NCBI RefSeq assembly: GCF_014196965.1
Contig: NZ_JACIEQ010000001.1
Location: 1,240,001 to 1,304,000 of the forward strand
DNA from: Actibacterium naphthalenivorans
GTDB lineage: Bacteria > Pseudomonadota > Alphaproteobacteria > Rhodobacterales > Rhodobacteraceae
DNA length: 64,000 nucleotides
Reading direction: 5' to 3'
The translations under genes and the position numbers were made by a program. Shown here one piece after another: positions 8,002 through 19,947 of this stretch (positions are counted from its first letter, which is position 1; each line of letters opens with the position of its first letter). The notes beneath the pieces are model-generated. The model had not been told where the DNA came from. It worked only from the letters and a program-made list of their open reading frames with translations, and ran no database searches.

Positions 8002-8424
8002 ATGCTGCGCATCAACGACAAGATCACCATCGAAGACTGGGAATTGACCGAGGTGTTTTCCCGCGCCTCGGGCCCCGGCGGGCAGAATGTGAACAAGGTG
8101 TCAACGGCGGTGGACCTGCGGTTCGAGGCCGAGCGCAGCCCCAACCTGCCCGGCCCGGTCAAGACGCGGCTGCGCCGGCTGGCCGGGCGCCGCTGGACCA
8201 AGGACGGCGCGCTGGTGATTCAATGCGACGAAACCCGCAGCCAGGCCCGCAACCGCGAGATCGCGCGCGAGCGGCTGGCGGAACTGATCACCAAAGCGCT
8301 GGTCGCGCCGAAACGCCGGGTGCCGACAAAGCCGACACTGGGCGCGAAGAAGCGGAGACTGAAGGCGAAAAAGGTGCGGGGGGAAGTGAAGGCGATGCGC
8401 GGGAAGGTGAGCGGGGAGGAGTGA
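8002..8424 (+). CDS. arfB: Alternative ribosome-rescue factor ArfB (YaeJ)
   Basis: A 140-residue peptidyl-tRNA hydrolase of the class I release-factor family. It has the catalytic GGQ at residues 26-28 within SGPGGQNVNK, and lacks the codon-recognition domains of RF1/RF2. The basic C-terminal tail (many Lys/Arg from residue 105 on) fits the mRNA-entry-channel tail with which ArfB senses empty ribosomal A sites on non-stop mRNA. The length matches the family. The ATG at 8002 has no obvious Shine-Dalgarno sequence. The gene follows the terminator of the intergenic RNA; the fic gene next to it is compositionally foreign. Confidence 0.93.
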   Translation: MLRINDKITIEDWELTEVFSRASGPGGQNVNKVSTAVDLRFEAERSPNLPGPVKTRLRRLAGRRWTKDGALVIQCDETRSQARNREIARERLAELITKALVAPKRRVPTKPTLGAKKRRLKAKKVRGEVKAMRGKVSGEE

Positions 8425-8520
8425 GGAACTTCTTGTAGTAGCTGACGATGCCACTTCTATGTCTTGAATTCTTCACGAGTGGTCGTGGAGAATTACCTGT
8501 CGGCCTCACTATGTAGTTGA

Positions 8521-8615
8521 ACGCACTTGACTCATGGTTCACTCCATGACTGCATGATTGAACCTTTACCCGACAAAGGTTCAATTAAGTTTCGACGCAT
8601 TTAACTCAAGGTGCA
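8521..8615. repeat. Degenerate direct repeat in the fic leader
   Basis: Two 21-bp segments, 8521-8541 and 8595-8615, agree at 17 of 21 positions (common core ACGCA-TT-ACTCA-GGT-CA). Each is followed within a few bases by an ATG: the second by the likely fic start at 8618, the first by an ATG whose frame stops after three codons. This looks like a local duplication of the translation-start region or paired regulator sites. A TCATGG-N6-CCATGA inverted repeat (8532-8549) overlaps the first copy. Confidence 0.6.
8558..8584. promoter_or_regulatory. 10-bp perfect inverted repeat upstream of fic
   Basis: TTGAACCTTT (8558-8567) and AAAGGTTCAA (8575-8584) form a perfect inverted repeat around a 7-nt spacer, ending 33 nt before the ATG at 8618. 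The position and symmetry fit an operator for a dimeric repressor or a hairpin in the leader. No T tract follows, so a terminator is less likely. Confidence 0.55.
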
Positions 8616-8617
8616 AC

Positions 8618-9775
8618 ATGGATGCGACATTGTTCAACCAACAGAAGACTGGCAAACTTGTTGCTACCATAGAAGGGATGTCAGCATTTGTTCCGCATCC
8701 GCTTCCACCTGAAATCGAACTCGCTTGCCTGATCGACGAATTCGGCGAGGCGTCGGCCGCACTTGGTGGCCTGAATCGCATTGGTAGTACGATTTTGAAC
8801 CCGTATATGGTTATCAGGCCGCTGCAAAGAAATGAAGCTCTTCGTTCTTCAGCAATGGAAGGCACCTTTTCTACAGCTGATAATCTGGCGATTGTTGAGG
8901 CACTGGACAGCGGAAGCGGAAGTAACGCCGACCGCGAGGTGTACAACTATATTCGCGCAATTGATTATGCCATCGAACAAACAAAAACACTTCCAATATC
9001 GCACCGCGTCGTCAAGGGAATGCACTCAGTTCTATTGTCTGGGGCCACAAAACCTAGGGGAGCCAATAAGCGGCCGGGGGAGTACAAAATTCACCAAAAC
9101 TGGATTGGTGCATTAGATATCAGGGATGCCCGCTTTATTCCTCCACCGCCGAATGAAGCAATACAATGTATGGATGATCTGGAGGCATTCATAAACAAAG
9201 ACACAGCTGGATTGCCAGCTCTGATCGCGGCAGGACTCGTCCACTATCAGTTTGAAACGATACACCCATTCGGTGACGGTAACGGACGTGTGGGCAGAAT
9301 GTTGATAACTTTGCAACTTCTTCTCAAGGGGTTGCTTGATGCGCCTCTGCTTTATGTAAGCCCATACATTGAGAGAAACAAAGATGAGTACATTGATGCG
9401 ATGTTCGCCGTTTCGTCCAAGGGAGATTGGATAAGGTGGCTTCGCTATTTCCTCCGGGCTGTAAAAATTTCATCCAACGAAACCATCAATACAATCATCA
9501 AGCTCAACGAATTACGTGATCGCTATCGCAGCACAATACAGCAGAAGACAAAGTCCGTCTCTGCAATAACCATCTGCGATCACCTTTTTGAACGGCCAGT
9601 AGTTTCCATTTCAGATGCTGCAAAAGTTTCGGAAACCAGTTACCAATCGGCCAAGAAGAATATTGACCAACTGGTGAAACTCGGCATTATCTCACCGGTT
9701 CCAGGATTTGAGAATCCAAAACTCTTCTGGTCAAAAGCAGTCATCGATATTTCAGACGGCCGCCTGGACCACTAA
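8618..9775 (+). CDS. Fic family protein, class II (self-inhibited) AMPylase
   Basis: A 385-residue Fic enzyme, expected to transfer AMP from ATP to protein hydroxyls or to remove it. The active-site motif [12 protein letters not shown] begins at His216. The N-terminal inhibitory helix SSAMEG with Glu81 fits the (S/T)xxxE(G/N) motif that blocks ATP binding in class II Fic proteins. A winged-helix-like region at about 320-375 ([22 protein letters not shown]) resembles the DNA-binding tail of many Fic/DUF4172-type proteins. I prefer ATG 8618, preceded by AAGG, over the TTG at 8558, which lies inside the inverted repeat. Base composition and codon use (AT-rich third positions) differ sharply from all neighbours, suggesting horizontal acquisition. 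Its stop overlaps that of pncB. Confidence 0.9.
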   Translation: MDATLFNQQKTGKLVATIEGMSAFVPHPLPPEIELACLIDEFGEASAALGGLNRIGSTILNPYMVIRPLQRNEALRSSAMEGTFSTADNLAIVEALDSGSGSNADREVYNYIRAIDYAIEQTKTLPISHRVVKGMHSVLLSGATKPRGANKRPGEYKIHQNWIGALDIRDARFIPPPPNEAIQCMDDLEAFINKDTAGLPALIAAGLVHYQFETIHPFGDGNGRVGRMLITLQLLLKGLLDAPLLYVSPYIERNKDEYIDAMFAVSSKGDWIRWLRYFLRAVKISSNETINTIIKLNELRDRYRSTIQQKTKSVSAITICDHLFERPVVSISDAAKVSETSYQSAKKNIDQLVKLGIISPVPGFENPKLFWSKAVIDISDGRLDH

Positions 9776-11064
9776 ACCACAACCTCCCGCGCGACCTGTT
9801 CGCCGACGCCGAACACCCGTTTGTAGCGTGCGATCTCATCTGCCGGGCCCATCGCCTTCAGCGGGTTGTCCGACAGTTTCACCGTGGGCCGCCCGTTGGC
9901 CGAAACCGCCTTGCACACCAGTGAAAACGGCGCCAGCGCGTCGTCCGTCACCAGCCCGCGGAAATCGTTGGTCAGCAGCGTGCCCCAGCCGAAGCTGACC
10001 TTCACCCGCCCCTGAAACTGCGCTTGAAGCGTCACGATCTTGTCCACGTCCAGGCCGTCGGAGAAGATCACCAGCTTTTCGCGCGGGTCTTCGCCGCGAT
10101 CCTGCCACCAGCGGATCGCCATTTCGGCACCCTCGGCCGGATCGCCGCTGTCGATCCGCACCCCCGTCCAGGAGGTCAGCCAGTCGGGCGCGTTGCGCAG
10201 GAAGCCTTCGGTGCCGTAGGTGTCGGGCAGGATGATGCGCAGGTTGCCCTCATGCTCCTGATGCCAGTCGGCCAGCACCTGATAGGGGGCCTGGGCCAGC
10301 TCGGCGTCGCTGTCGGCGAGCGCGGCATAGACCATGGGCAGCTCATGGGCGTTGGTGCCGATCGCCTCGACCTCGCGGTGCATGGCGATCAGGCAGTTCG
10401 AGGTGCCGACGAACTTGTCGCCCAGCCCCTCCATCAGCGCCTGAACGCACCAGTCCTGCCACAGGAAGGAATGCCGGCGGCGGGTGCCGAAATCGGCGAT
10501 GCGCAGCTTGTCGATGCCGCGCAGCTGCTCGACCTTTTCCCACAGCTTGGTCATGGCGCGGGCGTAGAGCACCTGAAGCTCGAACTTGCCCATGTGCTGC
10601 AGCACGGCACGGCCGCGCAACTCCATCAGCACGGCGAGCGCCGGAACCTCCCACAGCATGACCTCGGGCCATGCGCCTTCGAAGGTAAGCTCATACTGGC
10701 CGTCGCGTTTTTCAAGGTGATAGGGCGGAAGCTGCAGCCCCTCGAACCATTCCATGAAATCGGAGCGGAACATCTGGCGCTTGCCGTAGAACATGTTGCC
10801 GCGCAGCCAAGTGCTTTCGCCGCGCGACAGGCGCAGGGTGCGGATATGATCGAGCTGTTCGCGAAGCTCTCCCTCATCGATCAGCTCGGCCAGGCGGATG
10901 GTTTTGGTGCGGTTGATCAGGCTGAAGCTGACCTGGGTGTCGGGCTTGTTGTGGAACACCGACTGGCACATCAGCAGCTTGTAGAAATCCGTGTCGATCA
11001 GCGACCGGACGATGGGGTCTATCTTCCATTTGTGATTATAGACCCGGGTCGCGATATCCACCAT
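9772..11064 (-). CDS. pncB: Nicotinate phosphoribosyltransferase
   Basis: A 430-residue enzyme that joins nicotinate and PRPP to form nicotinate mononucleotide, the committed step of the Preiss-Handler NAD salvage route. The N-terminus [18 protein letters not shown], the phosphorylated-His region [11 protein letters not shown] and [13 protein letters not shown] are all typical. The ATG at 11064 is 2 nt from the pncA stop, so pncA and pncB form an operon in pathway order (nicotinamide to nicotinate to NaMN). The final codons overlap the stop of the convergent fic gene. Confidence 0.95.
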   Translation of the reverse strand: MVDIATRVYNHKWKIDPIVRSLIDTDFYKLLMCQSVFHNKPDTQVSFSLINRTKTIRLAELIDEGELREQLDHIRTLRLSRGESTWLRGNMFYGKRQMFRSDFMEWFEGLQLPPYHLEKRDGQYELTFEGAWPEVMLWEVPALAVLMELRGRAVLQHMGKFELQVLYARAMTKLWEKVEQLRGIDKLRIADFGTRRRHSFLWQDWCVQALMEGLGDKFVGTSNCLIAMHREVEAIGTNAHELPMVYAALADSDAELAQAPYQVLADWHQEHEGNLRIILPDTYGTEGFLRNAPDWLTSWTGVRIDSGDPAEGAEMAIRWWQDRGEDPREKLVIFSDGLDVDKIVTLQAQFQGRVKVSFGWGTLLTNDFRGLVTDDALAPFSLVCKAVSANGRPTVKLSDNPLKAMGPADEIARYKRVFGVGEQVAREVVV

Positions 11065-11066
11065 GC

Positions 11067-11675
11067 TCAGGCGTCCAGCACGATACCGGCGTCGAGCATA
11101 CCGTCGCGCGCGTCTTCGAGGCTGCCGTCAAGGTCGATCGCGCGGCAGGCGCCTTCCAGAACGGTAACGTTATAGCCCAGCTTGACCGCGTCGAGCGCCG
11201 AGTATTGCACGCAGAAATCGGTGGCCAGCCCGACCAGCGTGACAGAGGTGACGCCGCGCACGTCGAGATAGCCGTCAAGGCCGGTGGGGGTTTCGTGGTC
11301 ATTCTCGAAGAACGCCGAATAGCTGTCGATACCGGGGCGGAAGCCCTTGCGCAGGATCAGGTCGGCGGCGTCGGTGTTCAGATCGGGGTGGAAGGCCGCG
11401 CCCGGCGTGCCCTGAATGCAGTGGTCGGGCCACAGGATCTGGCCGCCATAGGGCATATCGACCACCTCGAACGGGGCCTTGCCCTCATGCTGGCTGGCAA
11501 AGGAGGAATGGTTGGCGGGGTGCCAATCCTGGGTGAAGACCTTGACGTGGAATTCCTCGAGCAGCGTGTTGATGCGGGGCAGGATGGCGTCTCCGTCGGG
11601 CACGGCGAGCGCGCCGCCGGGGCAGAAATCATTTTGCACGTCGATCACGATCAGGGCTTCATTGGCGGGTCGCAT
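11067..11675 (-). CDS. pncA: Nicotinamidase
   Basis: A 202-residue isochorismatase-fold hydrolase converting nicotinamide to nicotinate. The catalytic triad is visible as Asp12 (IVIDVQNDF), Lys110 (LRKGF) and Cys155 ([10 protein letters not shown]). The metal-site residues Asp50 and His52 are in TQDWHP and a further His is in WPDHCIQGT. The upstream position and tight linkage to pncB make this the first gene of an NAD salvage operon divergent from yegD. Confidence 0.95.
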   Translation of the reverse strand: MRPANEALIVIDVQNDFCPGGALAVPDGDAILPRINTLLEEFHVKVFTQDWHPANHSSFASQHEGKAPFEVVDMPYGGQILWPDHCIQGTPGAAFHPDLNTDAADLILRKGFRPGIDSYSAFFENDHETPTGLDGYLDVRGVTSVTLVGLATDFCVQYSALDAVKLGYNVTVLEGACRAIDLDGSLEDARDGMLDAGIVLDA

Positions 11676-11795
11676 GGGGCAGCTCCGTTGGTTCCCTTAC
11701 TTTGCTAAGCAGCGCATGCGCCCACGTCAATGGCGGGACGCTTGCACCCCGTGACGGGTTTTGCTAAGCGCGGCGCTCTTTCGTGGGGGCGGAAC

Positions 11796-13028
11796 ATGGC
11801 GGCGCTTGGCATAGACTTCGGCACTTCGAACACCGCGGCGGCGGTGGCCGAGCAGGGGCGCCCGCGTGTCATCGCGCTGGAACCCGGGCAGAGCACGATG
11901 CCCACGATCGTGTTTCTTGATTTCGACCGGCGCGAGGTGCTTTACGGCAGTAAGGCGGCGGAGGCGCTGATCGAGGGGCGCGAGGGGCGCTTCATGCGCT
12001 CGTTGAAAAGCATTCTGGGCACGCCGCTGGCACGCGAGACCCGGCATGTTCTGAACGAGCGCATGACCCTGATCGACATCATTGCCCGGTTTCTGGCCGA
12101 GGTGAAAGCGCGTGCCGAGGCCGCCACCGGCACCACGTTCGACACCGCCGTTTCGGGCCGCCCGGTGCATTTTCACAGCCATGCCCCCGCACGCGACCGG
12201 CAGGCGCTGGAAGATCTGACCGAAGCCTATGCCCGCGCCGGGTTTCGCGCCGTTCGCTTCTTGCCCGAGCCGGAGGCGGCGGCGCTGGCCGGGGGCGGGG
12301 CGGGGCGCGGGTTGATCGTGGATATCGGCGGCGGCACCTCGGATTTCACGGTATTCGACGCGGCGCAGGGCGAGGTGACGATTCGCGCCAGCCACGGGGT
12401 GCGCCTCGGCGGCACCGATTTCGACAAGGCGCTGAGCCTTGCCCATGTGATGCCGCTGCTGGGCATGGGCGCGGAGCTGCGCAAGGACATGGGGCCGGGC
12501 ACCGTTACCGCGCCGGTTTCGATCTTCACCGAACTGGCCAGCTGGGAGAAGATCCCGTTTCTCTACAGCGCGGATCTGTTGCGCGACGTGCGCCGGATGG
12601 AGCGTCAGGCGCTGACGCCGCGCCTGTTCACCCGGCTGGGCGAGGTGCTGGAGATGCATCTGGGCCATGATGTGGCCTATGCCGTCGAGGCCGGGAAGAT
12701 CGCCGCGAACGGCAACCGGGCCGGCGCGATCGACCTGAACGTGGTGGAAAAGGGACTGAGGCCGCTGCTGGCGCCCGCCGATCTGGCGCGCGATCTGGCC
12801 GGGTTCGCCCATGAGATCCGCCAGACCGCGGCCGAAACGCTGGCCATGGCCGGGTGCGGGCCGGAGGCGATCGACCGGGTGGTGTTTGTGGGCGGATCGA
12901 GCCTGATGGCGGTTGTGCGCGCCGCGATCGGGGCGTTGCTGCCGGATGCCGAGCAGGAAACATCAGAGGTGTTCACCGCCGTGGTCGATGGGCTGGCCCT
13001 TGCGGCGGGCGGCGCGGGCCGGGATTGA
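11796..13028 (+). CDS. yegD: YegD-type Hsp70-like ATPase
   Basis: A 410-residue protein containing only the actin/Hsp70-type nucleotide-binding fold. It has phosphate-1 motif [13 protein letters not shown] at the N-terminus, phosphate-2 [14 protein letters not shown] and the adenosine motif [10 protein letters not shown]. There is no DnaK-like substrate-binding domain, as expected for YegD. The precise role of YegD is unknown; a chaperone-like activity is only inferred. The ATG at 11796 precedes the conserved start and has a G-rich ribosome site; the longer frame upstream adds 22 unconserved residues. Confidence 0.9.
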   Translation: MAALGIDFGTSNTAAAVAEQGRPRVIALEPGQSTMPTIVFLDFDRREVLYGSKAAEALIEGREGRFMRSLKSILGTPLARETRHVLNERMTLIDIIARFLAEVKARAEAATGTTFDTAVSGRPVHFHSHAPARDRQALEDLTEAYARAGFRAVRFLPEPEAAALAGGGAGRGLIVDIGGGTSDFTVFDAAQGEVTIRASHGVRLGGTDFDKALSLAHVMPLLGMGAELRKDMGPGTVTAPVSIFTELASWEKIPFLYSADLLRDVRRMERQALTPRLFTRLGEVLEMHLGHDVAYAVEAGKIAANGNRAGAIDLNVVEKGLRPLLAPADLARDLAGFAHEIRQTAAETLAMAGCGPEAIDRVVFVGGSSLMAVVRAAIGALLPDAEQETSEVFTAVVDGLALAAGGAGRD

Positions 13029-13059
13029 TCCGCCACGGAATTGGGCCTATCTGAGCGTC

Positions 13060-13968
13060 ATGTTCACCGTTGCCGCGCTTTATCATTTCACCCGTTTCGC
13101 CGACCCCGCCGCGCTGCAGGGGCCGCTGTTGGCGACCTGCGAAAAGGCCCGAACCACCGGATCGCTGCTGCTGGCCGCCGAGGGGATCAATGGCACGATT
13201 GCCGGCGATCGGGGCGGAATAGACACGGTGCTGGCCCATATCCGCGCCCTGCCCGGCTGTGCCGACCTGGAGTGGAAGGAAAGCTCTGCCACCAACAAAC
13301 CGTTCGGTCGCATGAAGGTACGCATCAAGCGCGAAATCGTGACAATGGGCCAACCCGACGTGGACCCGCGCGCGCGCGTCGGCCACTACGTGGCACCCGA
13401 AGACTGGAACGCGCTGATCGCGGCGCCCGATGTGGCGGTGATCGACACGCGCAACGATTACGAAGTGTCGATCGGCACGTTTCAAGGCGCGATAGACCCT
13501 GAAACCCGCGCCTTCCGCGACTTTCCGGCATGGTGGGAACAGAACAAGCAGCGGTTCCACAACAAGCGGATCGCAATGTTCTGCACCGGCGGCATCCGCT
13601 GCGAGAAATCCACCAACTATCTGCTGGGTCAGGGGGTGGAGGATGTGTTCCACCTGAAGGGCGGCATTCTGAAATACCTCGAGGAAGTGCCGCAGGAAGA
13701 GAGCCTGTGGCAGGGCGAATGCTTTGTATTTGACGAGCGGGTATCGGTGGGCCACGGCCTGATCGAGGGGCCGCACGGGCTGTGCCGGGCCTGCCGCCGG
13801 CCGCTGACGCCCGAGGATCTGACACGGGCGGAGTATGAGGAAGGCGTAAGCTGCCACCGCTGTATCGGCGAGAATTCCGAGGAACGGCGGGAGCGGTTCC
13901 GCGAACGGCAAAAGCAGATCGCGCTGGCGAAGGCGCGGGGGGAGCGGCATCTGGGGGCGAAGCGCTAG
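13060..13968 (+). CDS. trhO: tRNA uridine-34 hydroxylase TrhO (rhodanese family)
   Basis: A 302-residue member of the YceA/TrhO family, which makes 5-hydroxyuridine at tRNA wobble position 34 using oxygen. An N-terminal acylphosphatase-like domain (about 1-95, containing AAEGINGTI) is followed by a rhodanese domain (about 115-215) with the catalytic Cys175 in [13 protein letters not shown]-terminal cysteine-rich tail ([13 protein letters not shown]) completes the family pattern. The ATG at 13060 gives the standard [10 protein letters not shown] start. It converges on gyrB. Confidence 0.93.
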   Translation: MFTVAALYHFTRFADPAALQGPLLATCEKARTTGSLLLAAEGINGTIAGDRGGIDTVLAHIRALPGCADLEWKESSATNKPFGRMKVRIKREIVTMGQPDVDPRARVGHYVAPEDWNALIAAPDVAVIDTRNDYEVSIGTFQGAIDPETRAFRDFPAWWEQNKQRFHNKRIAMFCTGGIRCEKSTNYLLGQGVEDVFHLKGGILKYLEEVPQEESLWQGECFVFDERVSVGHGLIEGPHGLCRACRRPLTPEDLTRAEYEEGVSCHRCIGENSEERRERFRERQKQIALAKARGERHLGAKR

Positions 13969-14005
13969 CGCCCCGCCCCTTTAACCTTGCGGTCCGCCGC
14001 GCCGG

Positions 14006-16501
<2,496 letters not shown>

Positions 16502-17122
16502 TCATGTGAAGGGAATAACAAGCCCGACAAGGATCAGCAGCGATCCGGCGATGACATTGGTCCGCCGCAGCGCGCCCGGCGAGGCCAAAAGCCGCCGCGC
16601 ACGATCGACGAACAGGGCGAAACACAGGTTGCCGGCAAAGGGCACCAGCATCGAAATTGCGACGATCGCGGCCATGTCCGGCCCGGTTATCGTGGTCAGA
16701 TCGAAAAACCCCGGCAGCACGCCCATGTAGAACAGGATCGCCTTGGGATTGCCCAGAATCACCGCGAGCCCGGCCAGAAACCCCGCCCACATGCCGGGCC
16801 GCGTCAGGCGGCTGTCGGTGGCGATGGATTTGTCGGCGTTGCGGATCAGAACGATCCCCATCAACAGGAACACGCCCGAGGCGACAAAGCGCAGCACGGT
16901 CATGAATCCGGCAAAGACAGAGACGATCCAGCTTACTCCGAAGATCGCCAGAAGCGGCCAGAGCGCATCGCCGATCACCACCCCCAGCGCCAGCGGCCAG
17001 GCGGCGGGAAACCCGCCCGAAAGCGCCCGCGCGGTCAGCGCCACCCAGACCGGGCCGGGGGTGAAGAACAGGATGACAAGCGCCCCGGCGTAAAGCGCGA
17101 GGTCGGTGGCGGTGACGGTCAT
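16502..17122 (-). CDS. LysE/RhtB family amino-acid exporter
   Basis: A 206-residue inner-membrane protein with about six transmembrane segments and the LysE-family signatures FFTPGPVWVALTARAL and NPKAILFYMGVLPGFF. Family members export amino acids such as lysine, homoserine or threonine; the substrate here is unknown. The ATG at 17122 overlaps the stop of the VOC gene by 4 nt (ATGA), so translation is likely coupled. It lies between recF and gyrB. Confidence 0.85.
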   Translation of the reverse strand: MTVTATDLALYAGALVILFFTPGPVWVALTARALSGGFPAAWPLALGVVIGDALWPLLAIFGVSWIVSVFAGFMTVLRFVASGVFLLMGIVLIRNADKSIATDSRLTRPGMWAGFLAGLAVILGNPKAILFYMGVLPGFFDLTTITGPDMAAIVAISMLVPFAGNLCFALFVDRARRLLASPGALRRTNVIAGSLLILVGLVIPFT

Positions 17123-17550
17123 GGCGCCTCCGGCAGGGTCAGGCTGCCGTCCTCGCTCAGCGGCCAGAACGGGTTCATCGCAACCTCCCACACATGGCCG
17201 TCGGGATCGGCGTAATAGCCCGAATAGCCGCCCCAGAACACCGCCTCCGGCGCCTTCAGCGGCGCGGCCCCGGCGGCCAGCGCGGCGGCAAAGGCGGCAT
17301 CCACCTCTTCCCGCGTCGTGAAATTCTGCGCCAGCGTCATGGCGCCGGTGCCCAGCGCGGCATCGGGCCGGCCCTGATCGGCGGCCAGCGCGGCGCGACC
17401 GAACAGGCCCAGCGCCATGCCGTTCATCTGATAGAACAGCACGCCCTCCTGCGCCTGCGCGGGCACCCAGCCCAGGGCGGCGTAAAACGCCTTTGACCGC
17501 TCAAGATCATCCACGCCAAGGGTGATCAGCGTCACGCGCTGCGGGATCAT
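17119..17550 (-). CDS. VOC-superfamily (glyoxalase-like) protein
   Basis: A 143-residue protein with the two beta-alpha-beta-beta-beta halves of the vicinal oxygen chelate fold. It starts VTLITLGVDDLERSKAFYAAL and ends YYADPDGHVWEVAMNPFW, a typical metal-Glu motif. Members include glyoxalases, dioxygenases and resistance proteins, so no reaction is assigned. Its ATG overlaps the recF stop, and its stop overlaps the lysE-like start, by 4 nt each. Confidence 0.85.
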   Translation of the reverse strand: MIPQRVTLITLGVDDLERSKAFYAALGWVPAQAQEGVLFYQMNGMALGLFGRAALAADQGRPDAALGTGAMTLAQNFTTREEVDAAFAAALAAGAAPLKAPEAVFWGGYSGYYADPDGHVWEVAMNPFWPLSEDGSLTLPEAP

Positions 17551-18662
17551 GGGGCTGTCCTTTCCTCGATGCGGCTGGTGCCGCCCTCCTCGGTCACTTC
17601 GAAATATTGCGCCCGATCGGCCAGCGCGTCGAACAGCTCCGGCCCGGTGCCGGTCATCCAGGCCTGCGCGCCCAATGCACAGATCTCGTCATAAAGCGCG
17701 GCACGGCGCGCGCCGTCCAGATGCGCCGCGACCTCATCCAGCAGCAACAGCGGCGGCGCCCCGAAATCCTCGGCCAGCGCACGAGCATTGGCCAGAATCA
17801 GCGAAATCAAAAGCGCCTTCTGCTCGCCGGTGGAACATTGCCGCGCGGCCACGCCCTTGGCGGCATACACCGCCTCCAGATCCGCGCGATGCGGCCCGGT
17901 CAGGGTGCGCCCGGCAGAGAGATCCCGCGCGCGGCCATCCGAAAAGGCGGCGGCCAGCGCCTCTTCCCCGGCAGGCACATCCGCGCCCTCCGGCCCCGGG
18001 ATAGCCAGCGCCGCCACCGGAAAGGCGGTTTCCGCCCCCTCCTGCGCCGCCGCGATCCGCGCCAGCGCCGTGCTCCGGTTTCGCTGAATCGCCGCCCCGG
18101 CCCTGGCCATCTGCGCCTCCAGCGCCCCGTACCACGCCGCGTCGCGCACCTGATCCTTCAACAGCCGGTTGCGCTCGCGCATCGCTTTTTCATAGGTCAG
18201 TGTCACCTCGCCATGACCTGGCTCGAAGCTCAGGGTCATGCGGTCCAGAAACCGCCGCCGCCCCTCGGCCCCCTCGATCCACAGGCGGTCCATCGACGGC
18301 ACCAGCCACAACACCCGCGCGATCCGGCCCAGCGCAGCTTGCGCCGCGGCCTTGCCGTCGATCCTGACCGAACGCGCGGCGCCGGACTCGGCCCAGGTCT
18401 CCACCTCATGGGTCTGATGCAGGCTGTGCAGCTGCGCGGTGATCTTCCAGCCCAGCGCCTCGGGCTGGCGGGCGATCTCCTCCGCCGCCGCCCGGCGCAA
18501 CCCGCGACCGGGAGACAACAGCGAAATCGCCTCCAGAATATTGGTCTTGCCCGCCCCGTTGGGTCCGTAGATCGCCACCGGCCGCCCGTCCACCGACAGC
18601 GCCGCCGCCTTGTGCGACCGGAAATGCGACAGGGTCAGACGGGTCAGGGCAAGGCCGGGCAT
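17547..18662 (-). CDS. recF: DNA replication and repair protein RecF
   Basis: A 371-residue SMC-like ATPase that helps load RecA at single-strand gaps. Walker A GPNGAGKT is at residues 33-40. The ABC-type signature STGEQKALLISLILANAR and Walker B PLLLLDEVAAHLD follow. The ATG at 18662 gives the usual N-terminal start; the longer frame adds 8 residues. It lies 48 nt downstream of dnaN on the same strand in the classical dnaA-dnaN-recF order. Confidence 0.93.
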   Translation of the reverse strand: MPGLALTRLTLSHFRSHKAAALSVDGRPVAIYGPNGAGKTNILEAISLLSPGRGLRRAAAEEIARQPEALGWKITAQLHSLHQTHEVETWAESGAARSVRIDGKAAAQAALGRIARVLWLVPSMDRLWIEGAEGRRRFLDRMTLSFEPGHGEVTLTYEKAMRERNRLLKDQVRDAAWYGALEAQMARAGAAIQRNRSTALARIAAAQEGAETAFPVAALAIPGPEGADVPAGEEALAAAFSDGRARDLSAGRTLTGPHRADLEAVYAAKGVAARQCSTGEQKALLISLILANARALAEDFGAPPLLLLDEVAAHLDGARRAALYDEICALGAQAWMTGTGPELFDALADRAQYFEVTEEGGTSRIEERTAP

Positions 18663-18710
18663 GGGGTGCCCTTCATCTTTCAACAAGTATCCCCGCCGGA
18701 GGCAAGAAAG

Positions 18711-19829
18711 TTAAACGCGCATCGGCATCACGACATAGACCGCCGATGTATCATTGCCCTCGCGCATCAGGGTCGGGTCGCCGGCCGAGTTGAACAGGAA
18801 CACCGCATTCTCGCGATCCACCTGGCTGGCGATCTCCAGCAGGTATTTGGCGTTGAACCCGATCTCCAGCCGCTCGTCGGCATAGGCCACGGCCAGCTCC
18901 TCTTCCGCGGCGCCCGCGTCCGGCGCGTTGACCGAGAGAATCAGCCGGTCCTCGTCCAGCGCCAGCTTCACCGCGCGCGACCGTTCCGACGATACCGTCG
19001 CCACACGGTCCACCGCCCGGGCAAATTCGGCCGCGTCCACTTCCAGCCTGCGGTTGTTGCCCTGCGGGATCACGCGGGTGTAATCGGGGAAGGTGCCGTC
19101 GATGACCTTCGAGGTCAGGGTGATGTCGGGCGTGGCAAACCGCACTTTGGTCTCCGACACGGACACCGCGATGGTCACATCGTCATCATCCAGCAACTTG
19201 CGCAGCTCGCCTACGGTCTTGCGCGGCACGATCACGCCGGGCATGGTTTCGGCCCCTTCGGGCAGCGGCGCGTCGATCCGGGCAAGGCGGTGGCCATCGG
19301 TCGCCACGCAGCGCAGCACCTTGCCGCCCTCGCCGTCGGCCACATGCATATAGACGCCATTGAGGTAATAGCGCGTCTCTTCGGTGGAAATCGCGAATTT
19401 CGACTTGTCGAACAGCCGCCGCAGCACCGGCGCCGGGGCCGAGAAGTTGGAGCTGTATTCCGATGAGGCCATCACCGGGAAATCTTCCCTCGGCAGGGTC
19501 GCCAGCGAGAAGTTGGAGCGCCCGGCCTCGACCGTCAGCCGCCCCGAGGCGCCGTCGTCGGTCAGGCTGACAAGCGCGCCGTCGGGCAGCTTGCGCACGA
19601 TCTCATGCAGGGTCACGGCAGAGACCGTCGTGGCACCGGCACGTTCGACCTGGGCCAGCGCCTTGTCGACCACTTCGATGTCCAGATCGGTGGCGCGGAA
19701 ACTGACGGCTTCGCCCTCTGCCTCGATCAGCACATTGGCGAGGATCGGGATGGTGTTGCGACGCTCAACAACCGATTGCGCCTGCCCGACCGCCTTCAAT
19801 AGCGTCCCGCGTTCGATGCTGAATTTCAT
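18711..19829 (-). CDS. dnaN: DNA polymerase III sliding clamp (beta subunit)
   Basis: A 372-residue beta clamp with the three repeated clamp domains; the start MKFSIERGTLLKAVGQAQSVVERRNTIPIL and the ending AVYVVMPMRV are both characteristic. It encircles DNA and tethers polymerase III. The ATG at 19829 is preceded by GAGGAG in AGGAGCGAGG. It is separated from dnaA by 118 nt that contain a dnaA terminator, so dnaN probably has its own promoter in that gap. Confidence 0.97.
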   Translation of the reverse strand: MKFSIERGTLLKAVGQAQSVVERRNTIPILANVLIEAEGEAVSFRATDLDIEVVDKALAQVERAGATTVSAVTLHEIVRKLPDGALVSLTDDGASGRLTVEAGRSNFSLATLPREDFPVMASSEYSSNFSAPAPVLRRLFDKSKFAISTEETRYYLNGVYMHVADGEGGKVLRCVATDGHRLARIDAPLPEGAETMPGVIVPRKTVGELRKLLDDDDVTIAVSVSETKVRFATPDITLTSKVIDGTFPDYTRVIPQGNNRRLEVDAAEFARAVDRVATVSSERSRAVKLALDEDRLILSVNAPDAGAAEEELAVAYADERLEIGFNAKYLLEIASQVDRENAVFLFNSAGDPTLMREGNDTSAVYVVMPMRV

Positions 19830-19910
19830 TGCCTCGCTCCTCATGCCACCGGGAGTGAGAAACTAACCGTTTCCCCCTCTGGCTCAAGACTTTTTTGACT
19901 GTCGGATGGT

Positions 19911-19940
19911 TTAAAGGGGGCGTCAAGGCCAGACGCCCCC
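19911..19940 (-). terminator. Terminator downstream of dnaA
   Basis: GGGGGCGTC (19916-19924) and GACGCCCCC (19932-19940) form a perfect 9-bp stem with a 7-nt loop, 7 nt after the dnaA stop. On the minus strand TTTAA follows. The T run is short, so termination may be partial. Confidence 0.7.
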
Positions 19941-19947
19941 GAATGGC

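Noticed and set aside
8558-8617. TTG at 8558 as the fic start
   Set aside because: It lies inside the perfect inverted repeat, lacks a ribosome site, and adds residues with no Fic similarity; ATG 8618 has AAGG upstream.
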